DNA of 64,000 nt from JAKZVK01 sp965248255 (GCA_965248255.1 CBDFIW010000001.1:124001-188000); one strand, 5' to 3'. Positions 26,433 through 36,314 are shown, numbered from the stretch's first letter. The notes: generated from the letters alone by a model not told the origin. Translations and numbers: made by a program.

Positions 26433-28043
26433 ATGAATCAGGACATCCAAAAAAACCTCCGCAAGGCTGAGCAAGTCGACCGGCTGTTGGAGGACTTCAG
26501 TTCGAGCGAAATCGATGCCTCGGCTCCGTCCTCCGACGTGACAGCGGGCGGAGCCAAGGCCGAGGACCGGTCGGAGGAAGGGGCCGGCATAGGCGCTGCG
26601 CTTGAGGGGGTGGAGCAAAAAGCCGGAGACCCGGTCCGCGTCTACCTGCGCGAGATGGGGGCGGCTCCGCTGCTGACCCGAGAGAGCGAAGTGGAGATCG
26701 CCCGCCGCATCGAGCGCGGCAAGCGCGCGGTTGCAAAGGCTGCCTTCCGTTGTCCGCGTGTCGTCCGTGAGTTCCTCGTCCTCGGCGACGAGCTCTCCAG
26801 AGCGTCTCTTTCCATACGAGAAGTGATCTCTCTCAACATCGATGAGATCACCGAAGACCTCTTGCTATCGAAGACCGAGGAGGTCTTGAAGATCGTGGGT
26901 GCAGTGGCTCGCATATTCCAACGTTGCGAGCAGCAGCGGCTGCGGCTGCAAGTCACTTCCGAGACGCGCAAACCCTCCGAAAAGCGGCGCAGACGAATGG
27001 AGTTGGCGCGAGGCCGCGTTCGGATCTCGCAGATCTTGCGGGGCCTCGAAATCACGCCCAAGCAGCAAGTGAGATTCGTCGGCTGCATCGAGGACGTCGT
27101 ACAGCGCCTAAAGGGGCTTGAGCGGCCCCTGGCCGCGGCGCAACGGCAACTGGAAAAGACCGCGCGCGGCGACGAACATCGCCGCGTGAAGAGCGAGATA
27201 CGGTCCCTGCGGCAGAAGATCACGCTCCTCGAGAACGAGGCGGGCGCCAGTTCCAGTGAGCTGCGCCGCACCTTGCAAGTCATCCGTGACGGTCAAAGGG
27301 AAGCAGAAGCTGCCAAGCGCGAGTTGGTCGAAGCCAACCTGCGCCTGGTAGTTTCGATCGCCAAGAAATATGCCAACCGCGGCCTGCAGTTCCTCGACCT
27401 CATCCAGGAAGGCAACATCGGTCTCATGAAGGCCGTGGACAAGTTCGAGTATCGGCGGGGCTACAAGTTCTCGACCTACGCCACATGGTGGATCCGCCAG
27501 GCGATCAGCCGAGCGATCGCAGATCAGGCCCGCACCATTCGCATCCCGGTACACATGATCGAGACCATCAACAAACTGATCCGCACGGCTCGGGGTATGG
27601 TGCAGGAACTCGGACACGAACCCACCAACGACGAGCTGGCCGAGGCGATGGATATTCCCGTCAACAAGGTACGCCGGGTCCTCAAGATCGCGCAGGAGCC
27701 GATCTCGATTGAAACACCCATCGGCGTGGAAGACGACTCCCATCTAGGTGACTTCCTAGAAGACCAGGAGCAGGCCTCACCCGCCGACGCCGTCATCAAC
27801 CTTAACCTCCGTGCACAAACGGCTCACGTCCTCAGGAGCCTGACGCCTCGGGAGGAGAAGGTCATCAAGATGCGCTTCGGCCTGGACGACGGCAGCGAAC
27901 ATACACTCGAGGAAGTCGGACAGAGCTTCGCCGTCACGCGGGAACGCATCCGCCAAATCGAAGCGAAAGCGTTACGTAAGCTCCGCCACCCCAGCCGCAG
28001 CCGGCGGCTCCGTCAGTTTGCCCAGCCCGATACATCGCCTTAG
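26433..28043 (+). CDS. rpoD: Primary sigma factor, sigma-70 (RpoD)
   Basis: 536 residues. Region 1.2 (DPVRVYLREMGAAPLLT), a charged non-conserved region, region 2 with the core-binding and -10 recognition helix (QFLDLIQEGNIGLMKAVDKF, YKFSTYATWWIRQAI), region 3 (RIPVHMIETINKL) and region 4.2 (VTRERIRQIEAKALRKLRHP) are all intact. Region 1.1 is short. The ATG has GAGGCGG upstream. Housekeeping sigma factor. Confidence 0.96.
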   Translation: MNQDIQKNLRKAEQVDRLLEDFSSSEIDASAPSSDVTAGGAKAEDRSEEGAGIGAALEGVEQKAGDPVRVYLREMGAAPLLTRESEVEIARRIERGKRAVAKAAFRCPRVVREFLVLGDELSRASLSIREVISLNIDEITEDLLLSKTEEVLKIVGAVARIFQRCEQQRLRLQVTSETRKPSEKRRRRMELARGRVRISQILRGLEITPKQQVRFVGCIEDVVQRLKGLERPLAAAQRQLEKTARGDEHRRVKSEIRSLRQKITLLENEAGASSSELRRTLQVIRDGQREAEAAKRELVEANLRLVVSIAKKYANRGLQFLDLIQEGNIGLMKAVDKFEYRRGYKFSTYATWWIRQAISRAIADQARTIRIPVHMIETINKLIRTARGMVQELGHEPTNDELAEAMDIPVNKVRRVLKIAQEPISIETPIGVEDDSHLGDFLEDQEQASPADAVINLNLRAQTAHVLRSLTPREEKVIKMRFGLDDGSEHTLEEVGQSFAVTRERIRQIEAKALRKLRHPSRSRRLRQFAQPDTSP

Positions 28044-28084
28044 GGGCCCCTCAAACCTGGTCTCGGCTCCTCGCGCGGCAGGCC

Positions 28085-28768
28085 TTAGGACTCGCTGATT
28101 CTTCCGTCCTTCATGTGGAAGGTGCGCTCGGCACAATAGGCAGCCGCCTCGGGATTGTGAGTAATCATCAGAATCGTCTGGCCAAAGCGCTGGTTGAGCT
28201 CTTTGAGTATGTCGAGCACGGCCATCGAGTTCTCAGTGTCGAGATTGCCTGTAGGTTCGTCCGCGAGCAGAATGCGAGGATGGTTCACCACCGCTCGGGC
28301 AATGGCCACCCGCTGCTGCTCGCCACCCGACAACGCGTAAGGCTTGTGATGCAGCCGGTGACCGATGTTGAGCATCCCGAGCACCCCTTTGAACATCTCA
28401 TCGTCGGCACCCGGCCTGCCGGCAATGTGTTTGGCTATGTCGATGTTTTCGCGCGCGGTCAACGTGGGCAGCAGATTGAACTTCTGAAAGACGAAGCCCA
28501 CCGTCTGACGGCGCAACCGGGTCCGCTCGCGGTCGCTCATGTCGGCCAGGTCGCGGCCGTTCACCTTCACGACGCCGTCTGTCGGAGGGGTGAGGCCGCC
28601 TATGATGTGAAAGAGCGTGGACTTGCCCGATCCCGACGGGCCCAAAATCGCCAGAAACTCACCCGCCCGTGCTTGTAGATCAACGCCCCGAAGCGCCGCC
28701 ACCTCCACGCCGCCCATGTGATAGACCTTGCGCAAAGCCCGCACTTCGATGATGTGGCTTTCTGACAC
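28085..28768 (-). CDS. ABC transporter ATPase, LolD/MacB type
   Basis: About 227 residues. Walker A GPSGSGKST, signature LSGGEQQRVAIARA, Walker B ILLADEPTG and the H-loop ITHNPEAA are intact; sequence matches the LolD/MacB exporter class that works with FtsX-like permeases. I start at the GTG at 28768 (then SESHIIEVRALRKVYHMG), just after the permease stop; the longer reading frame to 28888 would overlap the permease. Convergent with rpoD. Likely moves lipoproteins or a hydrophobic cargo. Confidence 0.88.
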   Translation of the reverse strand: MSESHIIEVRALRKVYHMGGVEVAALRGVDLQARAGEFLAILGPSGSGKSTLFHIIGGLTPPTDGVVKVNGRDLADMSDRERTRLRRQTVGFVFQKFNLLPTLTARENIDIAKHIAGRPGADDEMFKGVLGMLNIGHRLHHKPYALSGGEQQRVAIARAVVNHPRILLADEPTGNLDTENSMAVLDILKELNQRFGQTILMITHNPEAAAYCAERTFHMKDGRISES

Positions 28769-28776
28769 GTCGCTTC

Positions 28777-29874
28777 TCAGTGGTAAGTCAAAGCGCTGAT
28801 CGGGTCCTGCCGTGCTGCGCGGGCGGCGGGATAAGCCGCCCCTAGTGTCGAGCCGATCACCGCAAGCAGGCTCGCCGCCACGATCCACTCCCGCCCGATA
28901 AGGACCGTGATCAGCGGGAAATTCGCTTCCACCGCCGTCCGAACCAAGTGGGTGATCCCGAGGCCCATCGCTATACCCACGGCACAGACCGCCAGGGTCT
29001 CACGCAGAAGAACGCCGACGATGAAGCCCTGCGACGCCCCGAGCGATTTCAAGATCCCGACTTCGCGGGCACGCTCCAGGATGGCCGTGTACATCGACAG
29101 CAGCACTACGAGAAAGCCGATGACCACGGCTATGGCGATGATCATGTTCACGAATTGCGACGACACTTCCCGAACACCGCTTGCGACCTGCGAGAGAAAC
29201 TCTTCTACACCGTAAACGGGGTACGTCGGCAACAGCTCGCTGATCTGCCCGACGACCTTCTCCGTCTGCGACGCATCGTGCAGCTTGAGGAAGATCTGGC
29301 TGAACTTACCCTGCCATCCCATCAGCTCCTGCATCGTCTCGATCGGGATAAAGATGCGGGACATCTTGCCTGACTCGACCACCGCGGCCACGCGAAAGTT
29401 CTGGTTCAGCAGTCGCACAGAGTCCCCGGCGTTGATCTTTCGGTACCGCGCGTAGACCTCGTCGACCACCGCGTCGTAAGGACCCTGCGGAGGGCCGCCT
29501 TGAAAGTAGTGGATACCGCCGCACATCTCGGTGAAGCCCATCCAATCGACCCCGGTCACTGTCTGTAGATCGCCCTCGGAAATGACCGTCATGCCGACCG
29601 CCATCTGAATGTCCGGGTATCGTTCCTTCAAGACTTCGGTCAGCTTCGATGGGATGTCCGCCGAGGTTAGGCTCATCACGGCGCTACTCGATGACGGTCG
29701 GATGAGAATGTCCGCGTCAATGCCGCGGGTTCGGCGCTGCGACTCTTCCAGTAGGCCCTCCGCCATGCCCGCCATCATCAGAATCATCGTCACCTCCATG
29801 GCGATGGCAAGCACACTAAGGCCTGTTCGCATCGGCCGATGGCGAAGGCTGCTGGTGACCATGCGGCCGATCAT
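28777..29874 (-). CDS. FtsX/MacB-like ABC transporter permease
   Basis: 365 residues with four membrane helices in the MacB/LolCE pattern: one near the N-terminus (GLSVLAIAMEVTMILMMAG), a large periplasmic domain, then three near the C-terminus (IIAIAVVIGFLVVLL onward). The cytoplasmic loop ERAREVGILKSLGAS is the FtsX family signature. It lies between the lipoprotein gene and its ATPase with gaps of three and eight bases, so the three genes form an operon. Confidence 0.88.
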   Translation of the reverse strand: MIGRMVTSSLRHRPMRTGLSVLAIAMEVTMILMMAGMAEGLLEESQRRTRGIDADILIRPSSSSAVMSLTSADIPSKLTEVLKERYPDIQMAVGMTVISEGDLQTVTGVDWMGFTEMCGGIHYFQGGPPQGPYDAVVDEVYARYRKINAGDSVRLLNQNFRVAAVVESGKMSRIFIPIETMQELMGWQGKFSQIFLKLHDASQTEKVVGQISELLPTYPVYGVEEFLSQVASGVREVSSQFVNMIIAIAVVIGFLVVLLSMYTAILERAREVGILKSLGASQGFIVGVLLRETLAVCAVGIAMGLGITHLVRTAVEANFPLITVLIGREWIVAASLLAVIGSTLGAAYPAARAARQDPISALTYH

Positions 29875-29877
29875 GAG

Positions 29878-30774
29878 CTAGTTCTCGCTACTGTCTTCCT
29901 TGTCGGATTGGCCGATCTCTTCGATCTTTACGCCTTCCGGGGGGTTCAAGAGAAACCCATCCTCGGGCACGTCGACGTTCATGTGGATTCTGAGGAAGCG
30001 CACCGTCAACTCGTAACCATCGTCGGGACGGCTGATCTCGATCACGTTCGGAAAGGCCGTCGGCTCGCCGGGTGTCCATTCACGGTACCAGGCGTCGGTG
30101 ACCGCGTTGCCGTGGATGTCATAGATCTGCTGCCGGGCGATATCGAGGTTCACGCGGTCGAACCATATCTTGCGGCTCAGTCTGTGCCCGAACTCAGTTT
30201 TGCGGATGAGGACAACCACGTGATAGGCTCTCAGGCCGTGGCTGGCGTTCTCGAGGACCGCGATCTCCTCGTCCGCTCTTCGTGGGTCGACTATCAGCGC
30301 TTCGAGAATGTGCTGAGGCCGCACGTTCTCTTCTCGTTTTTTGGACGGTTTGCTCAGCTCGTTGAGCCCCACCAGATAGCGGTTCTTTGTCGGTAGGTGG
30401 ACGCTGAACGTCGTCCCGTCCGACGTCATATCGAACACGGTCGAACCCACGACGGGAAACTCCGCACGTACGCGGATCGAGGAAGGCCGGTCGATCAGAA
30501 CCACCCCGTCGGATTCCGGGTACGCTCTGATCTTTTGGCGGTCGTCGGTCAGTACCGAGATTTGTAGGCGGACCCGCGAGCGGAGCGACTCGATTCTACC
30601 GAGACCGTTGAGCTTGGAGGTCAGCCCTTCGAGGCCGGCCGTCTTCGTCGCCAGCGGCACCGGCGGCGGTTTCTCGGTGCGAACGCAGGCTGTATCGGCA
30701 AGAATCCACGCCGAAACAATCGATAGGAGGAAAAAGCGGTTGAAGCGCGGGACCGCACACGCCAGACGGGACAA
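29878..30774 (-). CDS. Lipoprotein, LolA/DUF4292-like
   Basis: 298 residues beginning with a lipoprotein signal (FFLLSIVSAWILADTAC, lipid attached to the Cys). The mature part has the beta-rich LolA/LolB or DUF4292 pattern (LRSRVRLQISVL, RIRAEF-like strands, DMTSDGTTFSVHLPTKNRYLVG). First gene of the operon with a MacB-like permease and ATPase, so a role in lipoprotein or lipid traffic to the outer membrane is a reasonable inference. Confidence 0.7.
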   Translation of the reverse strand: MSRLACAVPRFNRFFLLSIVSAWILADTACVRTEKPPPVPLATKTAGLEGLTSKLNGLGRIESLRSRVRLQISVLTDDRQKIRAYPESDGVVLIDRPSSIRVRAEFPVVGSTVFDMTSDGTTFSVHLPTKNRYLVGLNELSKPSKKREENVRPQHILEALIVDPRRADEEIAVLENASHGLRAYHVVVLIRKTEFGHRLSRKIWFDRVNLDIARQQIYDIHGNAVTDAWYREWTPGEPTAFPNVIEISRPDDGYELTVRFLRIHMNVDVPEDGFLLNPPEGVKIEEIGQSDKEDSSEN

Positions 30775-31028
30775 CTTTGATTATATCAGCAGGTTAAGGT
30801 GCCCCCAGATTCTCGCTCGTGTCAGGAATCCGTGTCGCGGCGGTCGATCTTCCTCGGCCCGGCGTCCCTTCCTCCGCCACACACAGACCCGTTGCGAACG
30901 CGCGGCAGAGTTCTTACGGCCGCATGCGGGCAAGACAAGCTCTCCCTTCGACCGTTACAATGGCGTCAGTGAGCGGCGGCTTCGCCCCCGCGACACCGCG
31001 CTCGCCCCGACCTGTTCATCCCCAACCT

Positions 31029-31117
31029 GCTGGAGTGGCGGAACTGGCAGACGCACCGGACTCAAAATCCGGCGCCCTTCACTGGGCATGTGGGTTCGAC
31101 CCCCACCTCCAGCACCA
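31029..31117 (+). tRNA. tRNA-Leu (anticodon CAA), CCA encoded
   Basis: Acceptor arms GCTGGAG/CTCCAGC pair perfectly. The anticodon stem CCGGA/TCCGG encloses loop CTCAAAA (anticodon CAA), a long class II variable arm is present, and the T arm contains GGTTCGACCCC. Discriminator A and a genomic CCA end at 31117. The genomic island begins 49 bases further on, so this gene probably marks the insertion neighbourhood. Confidence 0.97.
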
Positions 31118-31165
31118 ACTTGTCACCCTTTGTTTTCAATGAGTCATCCATCGTGGAGGCACGCA

Positions 31166-31185
31166 TGTACAACTGGTGTACAACG
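31166..31185. repeat. Left att-like direct repeat
   Basis: TGTACAACTGGTGTACAACG, identical to 50112-50131. It lies one base beyond the integrase stop codon, the usual place for an attachment site. It contains TGTACAAC twice and an imperfect palindrome (GTACA/TGTAC), as expected for tyrosine recombinase arms around a core. Confidence 0.7.
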
Positions 31186-31186
31186 A

Positions 31187-32341
31187 TCATTGTACTGTGT
31201 TTGTCTCTTCGCTAATGCCGTGAGCGGCCCTGAAGTAGCGATCAATTCTGGCCTGCCGCCCTGGGGACCACTTCGCATAATATCTCTCAACGATGCGCGC
31301 CGAATTCCCAAGCAGCGCCGCAACATCCTCGAGAGACGCCCCCTTCTCCAGCATTCTCGTCGCTAGCGTGTGGCGAAATCTATGCGTCTTCGCATTCTTG
31401 ACTCCGGAACGTCTGAACAAGGCGCGCATGGTGCCTTCAACCGACCGCTGCGCGTACTCTATAGCGATCTCGTCACGACCGCTATAGAAAAAATAAGGAC
31501 AGCTTGAATCCGGGGCTCTGCTTGGCAGCGGAACAGCGTCAAGAGCTGATTGTAGGTCCGACGTGACAAGCACCCTTACCGGTTTCCCGTTTTTTGCGCG
31601 GCGGACTCCCAGGTAACCATCGCGGATCTGATCCCTGCGCAGTAGAAAGGTGTTGCGGATGGATAGCCCTGTGTAGCGCATCACAAGCACCATCGCGCGG
31701 GCTCTGAGCCGTTCATAGGGCCGCTTCCCGATGGCATCGCATGCATTCAGGATCGCCACCATCTCTTCTTCGCTATACGGCTCCCGGTCCGCAGGTTGCA
31801 GTCCCTTGGGGCTCTCGACTTCCTTGGCGAAATTCCGCCGCATCCATTCTCGCCGCACACAGAACTCGCAGAAAGAACGCAACACCTGAAGTTCCTTGGC
31901 CCAGGCCAGAGGGGCAATATCGCGGGTTGCGTGGTAACGGTCGAAAACCTCCACAGCGATGCTGTCGATCCTGTCGTAACCAGCACGCTCGCAAAACGCG
32001 GAAAACAGCTTCATGATCTTGGAGTATTTGATACGAGTAGACCGCGCCGAATCCTTGTGTCTTGCCAAGAACGCCTCAGCTGCGAACCCGACCGAAGGCG
32101 GGGCGCCGGTGCGCTGGTCGCGCTCCCATCGCTCAACGGTTCGGCGGGCCTCGGCCATGCTTCGGGTGCTAAGCGCTTTTCTGACCCACTGGCCGTTCGG
32201 CAACGAGCCCCAGGCCCACAGCGGACAGTCGCACTTAAGATGTGCCGCACCTGCCTTGTGATGCTTGCAGGAGGACGCATGGCGGCGGTAGAGGGTGAGC
32301 ATGCGCTCCAGTCTACGGCATCTTGGCATCCGCAGCATCAT
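31187..32341 (-). CDS. Tyrosine recombinase (integrase)
   Basis: 384 residues. The catalytic domain shows Arg in VMRYTGLSIRN, the HxxR box in THRFRHTLATRM and the nucleophile Tyr in IVERYYAKW. The N-terminus has a Cys/His-rich segment (SSCKHH, KCDCPLWAWG) that may bind zinc, followed by a SAM-like core-binding domain. It sits at the left end of the island with its 3' end touching the att repeat, so it is the likely integrase of this element. Confidence 0.92.
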   Translation of the reverse strand: MMLRMPRCRRLERMLTLYRRHASSCKHHKAGAAHLKCDCPLWAWGSLPNGQWVRKALSTRSMAEARRTVERWERDQRTGAPPSVGFAAEAFLARHKDSARSTRIKYSKIMKLFSAFCERAGYDRIDSIAVEVFDRYHATRDIAPLAWAKELQVLRSFCEFCVRREWMRRNFAKEVESPKGLQPADREPYSEEEMVAILNACDAIGKRPYERLRARAMVLVMRYTGLSIRNTFLLRRDQIRDGYLGVRRAKNGKPVRVLVTSDLQSALDAVPLPSRAPDSSCPYFFYSGRDEIAIEYAQRSVEGTMRALFRRSGVKNAKTHRFRHTLATRMLEKGASLEDVAALLGNSARIVERYYAKWSPGRQARIDRYFRAAHGISEETNTVQ

Positions 32342-32571
32342 TTCACCACCAGCCGCTCATGGACTAGCTGAGCAACACTCGCCGGAATCCGAAGCAGGAT
32401 CTTGCGCCGCTTGTCCAATTGACCTTCGCTACCAAACCTGACGACGCCCGGCTCCTGGTAGAACCAGCGGCGAATCGTTGCGGCTGACACACCCCACATC
32501 TCGGCCAGCTCGCCCGGCGAGTAGTGCCGCTCCGTGGCCGGACTCACGCCGCCACCCGTAAGCGCTTCCAT
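32338..32571 (-). CDS. MerR-type helix-turn-helix, excisionase-like
   Basis: 77 residues starting MEALTGGGVSPATERH, with a winged HTH: YSPGELAEMWGVSAATIRRWFY. Small proteins of this type next to integrases usually act as excisionases or directionality factors. It overlaps the integrase start by four bases and the upstream Toprim gene by 28 bases, so the three genes are coupled. Confidence 0.7.
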   Translation of the reverse strand: MEALTGGGVSPATERHYSPGELAEMWGVSAATIRRWFYQEPGVVRFGSEGQLDKRRKILLRIPASVAQLVHERLVVK

Positions 32572-33443
32572 TGAACTCGTCTCAACTCCTGAGCCAACGC
32601 CTCTACGCCGTGCGCCTGATGAAAGTCGTTGGCGTCGCCCGGCTCGGGCGGCATCCACCAGCGAAGCCCCGTGGCCCGCGCCGCTTTCTCTCCAGCACCG
32701 CTATTCGCGTCGTGGTCGGCGATCACGATTCCGCGCCGCGCCGCCTTGGCGAGATTCGAGGCCGAGAAACAGACCGTGACCCGCGCACGGCGATAGAGCG
32801 TATCAAGCGCGGCCAGAACTGACAGGCCGGTAGCCAGCCCCTCGCACCACCACTGCTCATACCCTGATCCAAGGCAATACACGCAGCCACTCGCGCGGCC
32901 GCCTTTCAGGAAGCGCTTGGAGCCGTCGGGCCGGATCAGTTGCAGGCTGGAAACCTGCGTGTAGTCCTCGATGGGCCGCATCGGAACCAGCAGGGCCTCG
33001 CCGAGTACTAGCATCTTGTGGTCGGGAAATCCCTTCCGCGCCAGATAGGGGTGCGTGTCGAGCTTAGCCTCGGCCATCATCTCCTCTGCCCTCGCCGCCG
33101 CCTCTTCGTGCGAGGGGCCGGTGGAGACTGGCGGGGACCGATGCGTACGTTGTCGATGTGGCCGGAATCCACCCGCCGCGTTCGGCCGCCAGCCGGCGCG
33201 CCGGGCCATCTCGAACAGGCTCCCAACCGTGACGCCTCCTTCGGACCGCACCGAGCGCCAGACCGCAACAGCGTCCCGGGGACGGTATTTGTCCGAGCCC
33301 TGCGACCAGTGGTTCCATATCCGCCACCCGTCGTCGCCCAGCGCCGAGCAGCAGGCCATCGCCATGAGCACCCAGGTGTCGCGGTCCTCCGGCGAGATCC
33401 ACTCGAGCGCTTGGGCTACCTGGTCCGTGGTTGGTTCCGTCAT
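32544..33443 (-). CDS. PriCT-2/Toprim replication protein
   Basis: 299 residues. The N-terminal part matches a PriCT-2 domain (WISPEDRDTWVLMAMACC, then GSDKYRPRDAVAVWRSVR). The C-terminal part is a Toprim-like domain (WWCEGLATGLSVLAAL and GIVIADHDANSGAGEKAA). Probably the island primase or priming cofactor. I start at the ATG at 33443, which overlaps the helicase stop (ATGA) and has GAGGG upstream; longer versions are low-complexity translation of the helicase gene. Confidence 0.78.
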   Translation of the reverse strand: MTEPTTDQVAQALEWISPEDRDTWVLMAMACCSALGDDGWRIWNHWSQGSDKYRPRDAVAVWRSVRSEGGVTVGSLFEMARRAGWRPNAAGGFRPHRQRTHRSPPVSTGPSHEEAAARAEEMMAEAKLDTHPYLARKGFPDHKMLVLGEALLVPMRPIEDYTQVSSLQLIRPDGSKRFLKGGRASGCVYCLGSGYEQWWCEGLATGLSVLAALDTLYRRARVTVCFSASNLAKAARRGIVIADHDANSGAGEKAARATGLRWWMPPEPGDANDFHQAHGVEALAQELRRVQWKRLRVAA

Positions 33444-34974
33444 GCTGAGGCCCTCGCCTTGACCGATCGCTGGATGGCGTATTGCCGCCTGCACCACTTG
33501 TTGAGTTGCCGCCTCACGCGCGATTCCACGCGCGGGTCCGCCGGAGCCCAGGCGGGCCGGTAATTGCCATGCGGCCACTCGTTGAACCAATTGCGGTATT
33601 GCGCCAGGGCGAACTTGCGGGCGGCCTTCGGATCGCCGAGCTGCCGCTCGGTCGCAATGCGCTGAATGTGCTGCCAGACGAACCGTTTGTCCGCGGCCCA
33701 GTCCTGGTTGCGTCCCGCGGCCCCCTCGACCTCCTCCATGCGGCCGGGAGCACCGCCACCCGCGAGCGGCCGCGGCCCCGCTCCAGCCCGCACGAGGGAC
33801 ACAGATCCGCTTCCTCGTCGAGGCCCCAGACGTAGCCGCAGCGGTGGCACTTGGGCGCTTCGGTAGCTCGGAACTGCTTGCGCACCACGCGGCCCCGCTC
33901 GCCATCGTCGAGCTCGTTCACGCCCTGGGCGAAAAACTCCAGCGTCTCGTCGAGAAATCCCAGGTAATTTCCCGCGTGATCGAGCCACAGGGCAAAGTCC
34001 TTGTTCGGTGCCGGGCGCATCACCCGGCCGATCTGCTGAATGTGGGCCGCCAGCGACTTGCGATAAGGCCGCGCGGCAATGCCGCATTGGATGTCGGGCA
34101 CATCGAATCCTTTCGCCAAGGCTTCACAGCTGATCAGTCCCAACACCTCCCCGCACCGGAAAGCCTCGATTAACTTCGCTCTCGACTCGTCGTTGCCGTC
34201 CTTGTAGGAGACCTGCCGGAAATCATGACCGGCCGCTTGGAAAGCGCGGCACAGCTCCTCGCCGTGCTCGACGGTGGCCGAGAAGCCGATTGTCTTGACC
34301 GGCCCGGAGAAGTGCTTGCCGGTCTTGTCTTGCCACTCCGCGACGATATCGCCGACGATCTTAGAGCCGCGTTGCTCGACTTCCGAACTCAGCCACTCGC
34401 CGCCAGTGGTCTTCGCCCCCTTCATGTCGATCTCTTTGGCCGCGTACACCTTCAGCGGAGCAAGCCACTTGTCGGCGATGAGCTTGTCGGTGGTGGTGAC
34501 GTTCACCACCCGCGAGTAGGTCTGAGCCAACCCTGCGCTGAAGGGCGTGGCCGTGAGGCCGATCACCGGCTTGCCGATCGCGGTGACAAACTCCAGCACG
34601 GCCTTGCGTTGGGAATGACATTCATCCACGATGATTAGATCGAGATCCGGCCAGAAGCCCCGCGCCTCGATCGTCTGGGCCGAGCAGATCTGCACCGGCA
34701 GCGAGCGCCCGAACGTGTTCTTGCTCTGCACCACGCCGTGCGTGATGCCAAATTCGGTGAATACCTTCGAAGTCTGGTTGACCAGCGCCACGCGGTCGCA
34801 GACAAAGACCGCCTTGCTGCCCTTGGCGACGGCCTCGGCGATCAGGTACGCGCTACAGATCGTCTTGCCTCCGCCTGTGGGAATACAGAGGATCTGGCGC
34901 AGATGGCCGTCGCGTATCCCTTGCCGCAGGGATTCTATGGATCGGAATTGGTAGTCGCGCGGCTCGGGGATCAT
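33440..34974 (-). CDS. DEAD/DEAH helicase with a probable frameshift near the C-terminus
   Basis: Superfamily 2 helicase: motif I IPTGGGKT, DEAH-type motif II VDECHS, motif III GLTATPF and motif VI QQIGRVMRPAP, then a four-Cys zinc site (CHRCGYVWG, CPSCGLER). After the zinc site the reading frame turns into low-complexity sequence running to 33514. A neighbouring frame encodes a credible tail (RMEEVEGAAGRNQDW onward) ending at 33440 with an ATGA overlap to the next gene. One extra C at the CCC run (33746-33748) would join them. Confidence 0.75.
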
Positions 34975-35816
34975 GGCCGGATGTTCTCCCCCAGGGCCCG
35001 CAGGCGCCGCCTCAGCGCCTTGTTCTCGGCATTCGATTCCTGGAACTGGGTCTGCCAGCGGTAAACCGAGTGTTTGAGCGTCTGGATGTGGGCGCGGTAG
35101 TTGTTGAACTTCTCCTCGCGCACGGCCGCGACGGGCGCGGATTCGGCCTGGACGAAGGCGATGCGCTCCTCGAGCTCGTCGTTCTTCGTGCGGATCTCGT
35201 TGAGTTCGAGCTTGGCCTCGGTCAGCTCGGCCTCCAGAAGCCCGTTCTCTTTGTGGAGCTTGGCGGCACTTGCGGGCGTGGCCTTAGAGGGCTTGGGTTC
35301 GGAGTCCTCGCCCCGGGCCTTGCGCGCGGCGGCGTTCACCGACATCTCGCCACGCTCGACGGCCATGACCGTTTCCGGGTCGGCCTGTTCGCGGATGGTG
35401 CTGGCGGTATCTACGGACCGCTCTGACACCCCCATCTTCCGAGCAGCATCAGCATGGGTAATATGATCAAAATCAAAGCGCAAATTTGCGCTTTGATCTG
35501 ATTTCCGGTCTCCTCCACGCTTGAGGTCAGCAATCTTCGCCGCGATCATCGCCCGTTGTCCTATGGTCAGATGACGCCGATGCATGTTCTTGGCGATCAC
35601 GAAGTCGGCCGGGTCCTCGCCCTCCGGCAAGGGGATGAACTTGCATGTCTTCTCCGCCTTCGCGGCGGCCCGGAAGCGGTGCCAGCCGTCCAGAATCAGT
35701 TCGTCATGGCAGACAATCGGTTCACGGACACCATGTTTCTGAACATCCTCCACCAGCTCCTGGAACTGGCCAGGCGGCATGTCGCCCCAGACGACGGATA
35801 GGGGATGGCGTTTCAT
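34971..35816 (-). CDS. ParB-like nuclease/partition-domain protein
   Basis: 281 residues: an N-terminal ParB/Sulfiredoxin-type domain (VREPIVCHDELILDGWHRFRA), a KorB-like HTH (HADAARKMGVSERSVDTAS) and a long C-terminal coiled coil. The ATG at 35816 has GGGGAAAG upstream. It overlaps the helicase start by four bases. Could act in partition, in regulating the island, or as a nuclease; the sequence does not decide. Confidence 0.78.
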   Translation of the reverse strand: MKRHPLSVVWGDMPPGQFQELVEDVQKHGVREPIVCHDELILDGWHRFRAAAKAEKTCKFIPLPEGEDPADFVIAKNMHRRHLTIGQRAMIAAKIADLKRGGDRKSDQSANLRFDFDHITHADAARKMGVSERSVDTASTIREQADPETVMAVERGEMSVNAAARKARGEDSEPKPSKATPASAAKLHKENGLLEAELTEAKLELNEIRTKNDELEERIAFVQAESAPVAAVREEKFNNYRAHIQTLKHSVYRWQTQFQESNAENKALRRRLRALGENIRP

Positions 35817-35832
35817 CGCTCTTTCCCCTTTG

Positions 35833-36096
35833 CTAAGAGACCCAGCCGGGCCCGTTCCGGTCGGACTCGTCCAGGTCGTTGCCGGTCCGCTCGGCCAGTG
35901 CACGGCACAGGCAGCCGATGGCCAGCGCCAGAACCAACACGTCGGCGCCGCTGTGATAGTTGAGATTGGCGACCAGCTTCCAGGCGGTCTCGGTGTTGCC
36001 GTTGAGCCTGACGCCCGGAGAGGCTTCGATGATCTCGGCTACCGGGGGAGGAAACAGGGGGTGTTGAAACGCGGACTTCGGGGGCTGCTTGTGCAT
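35833..36096 (-). CDS. Hypothetical 87-residue island protein
   Basis: Starts MHKQPPKSAFQHPLFPPP with a strong Shine-Dalgarno (AAGGAG) before the ATG at 36096. The rest has an amphipathic helix (ADVLVLALAIGCLCRALAERT) and an acidic tail. No family recognised. First gene after the candidate promoter at 36315-36343, so probably the head of the leftward replication operon segment. Confidence 0.6.
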   Translation of the reverse strand: MHKQPPKSAFQHPLFPPPVAEIIEASPGVRLNGNTETAWKLVANLNYHSGADVLVLALAIGCLCRALAERTGNDLDESDRNGPGWVS

Positions 36097-36314
36097 GGGC
36101 GGCTCCTTGCGGATCGCCACCGACCGACTGGAATCGGCAAAGGGTGGCGGACCGAACAGGGTTCCAGTTACCGCCCACAAGCAAGCGGCGCGTCCGAAGA
36201 CGCCCCCGCCCGGCCCGCCATAGCGGGCACGAAAAAGGCGCTACAGATCGAGCGCCAGGGCGCTTGCGGTAGCGGGACTGGAATCCCGGCCGCGGATTTT
36301 GCCGCGACACCGAC

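Noticed and set aside
31095..31117. tRNA-Leu 3' end as the attachment core
   Set aside because: The tRNA 3' sequence is not repeated at the right end of the island; the 20-bp repeat 49 bases downstream is the better candidate.
33740..33755. Programmed frameshift in the helicase gene
   Set aside because: The site lacks an X XXY YYZ heptamer or a stimulatory hairpin, and a one-base loss in a CCC run is simpler.
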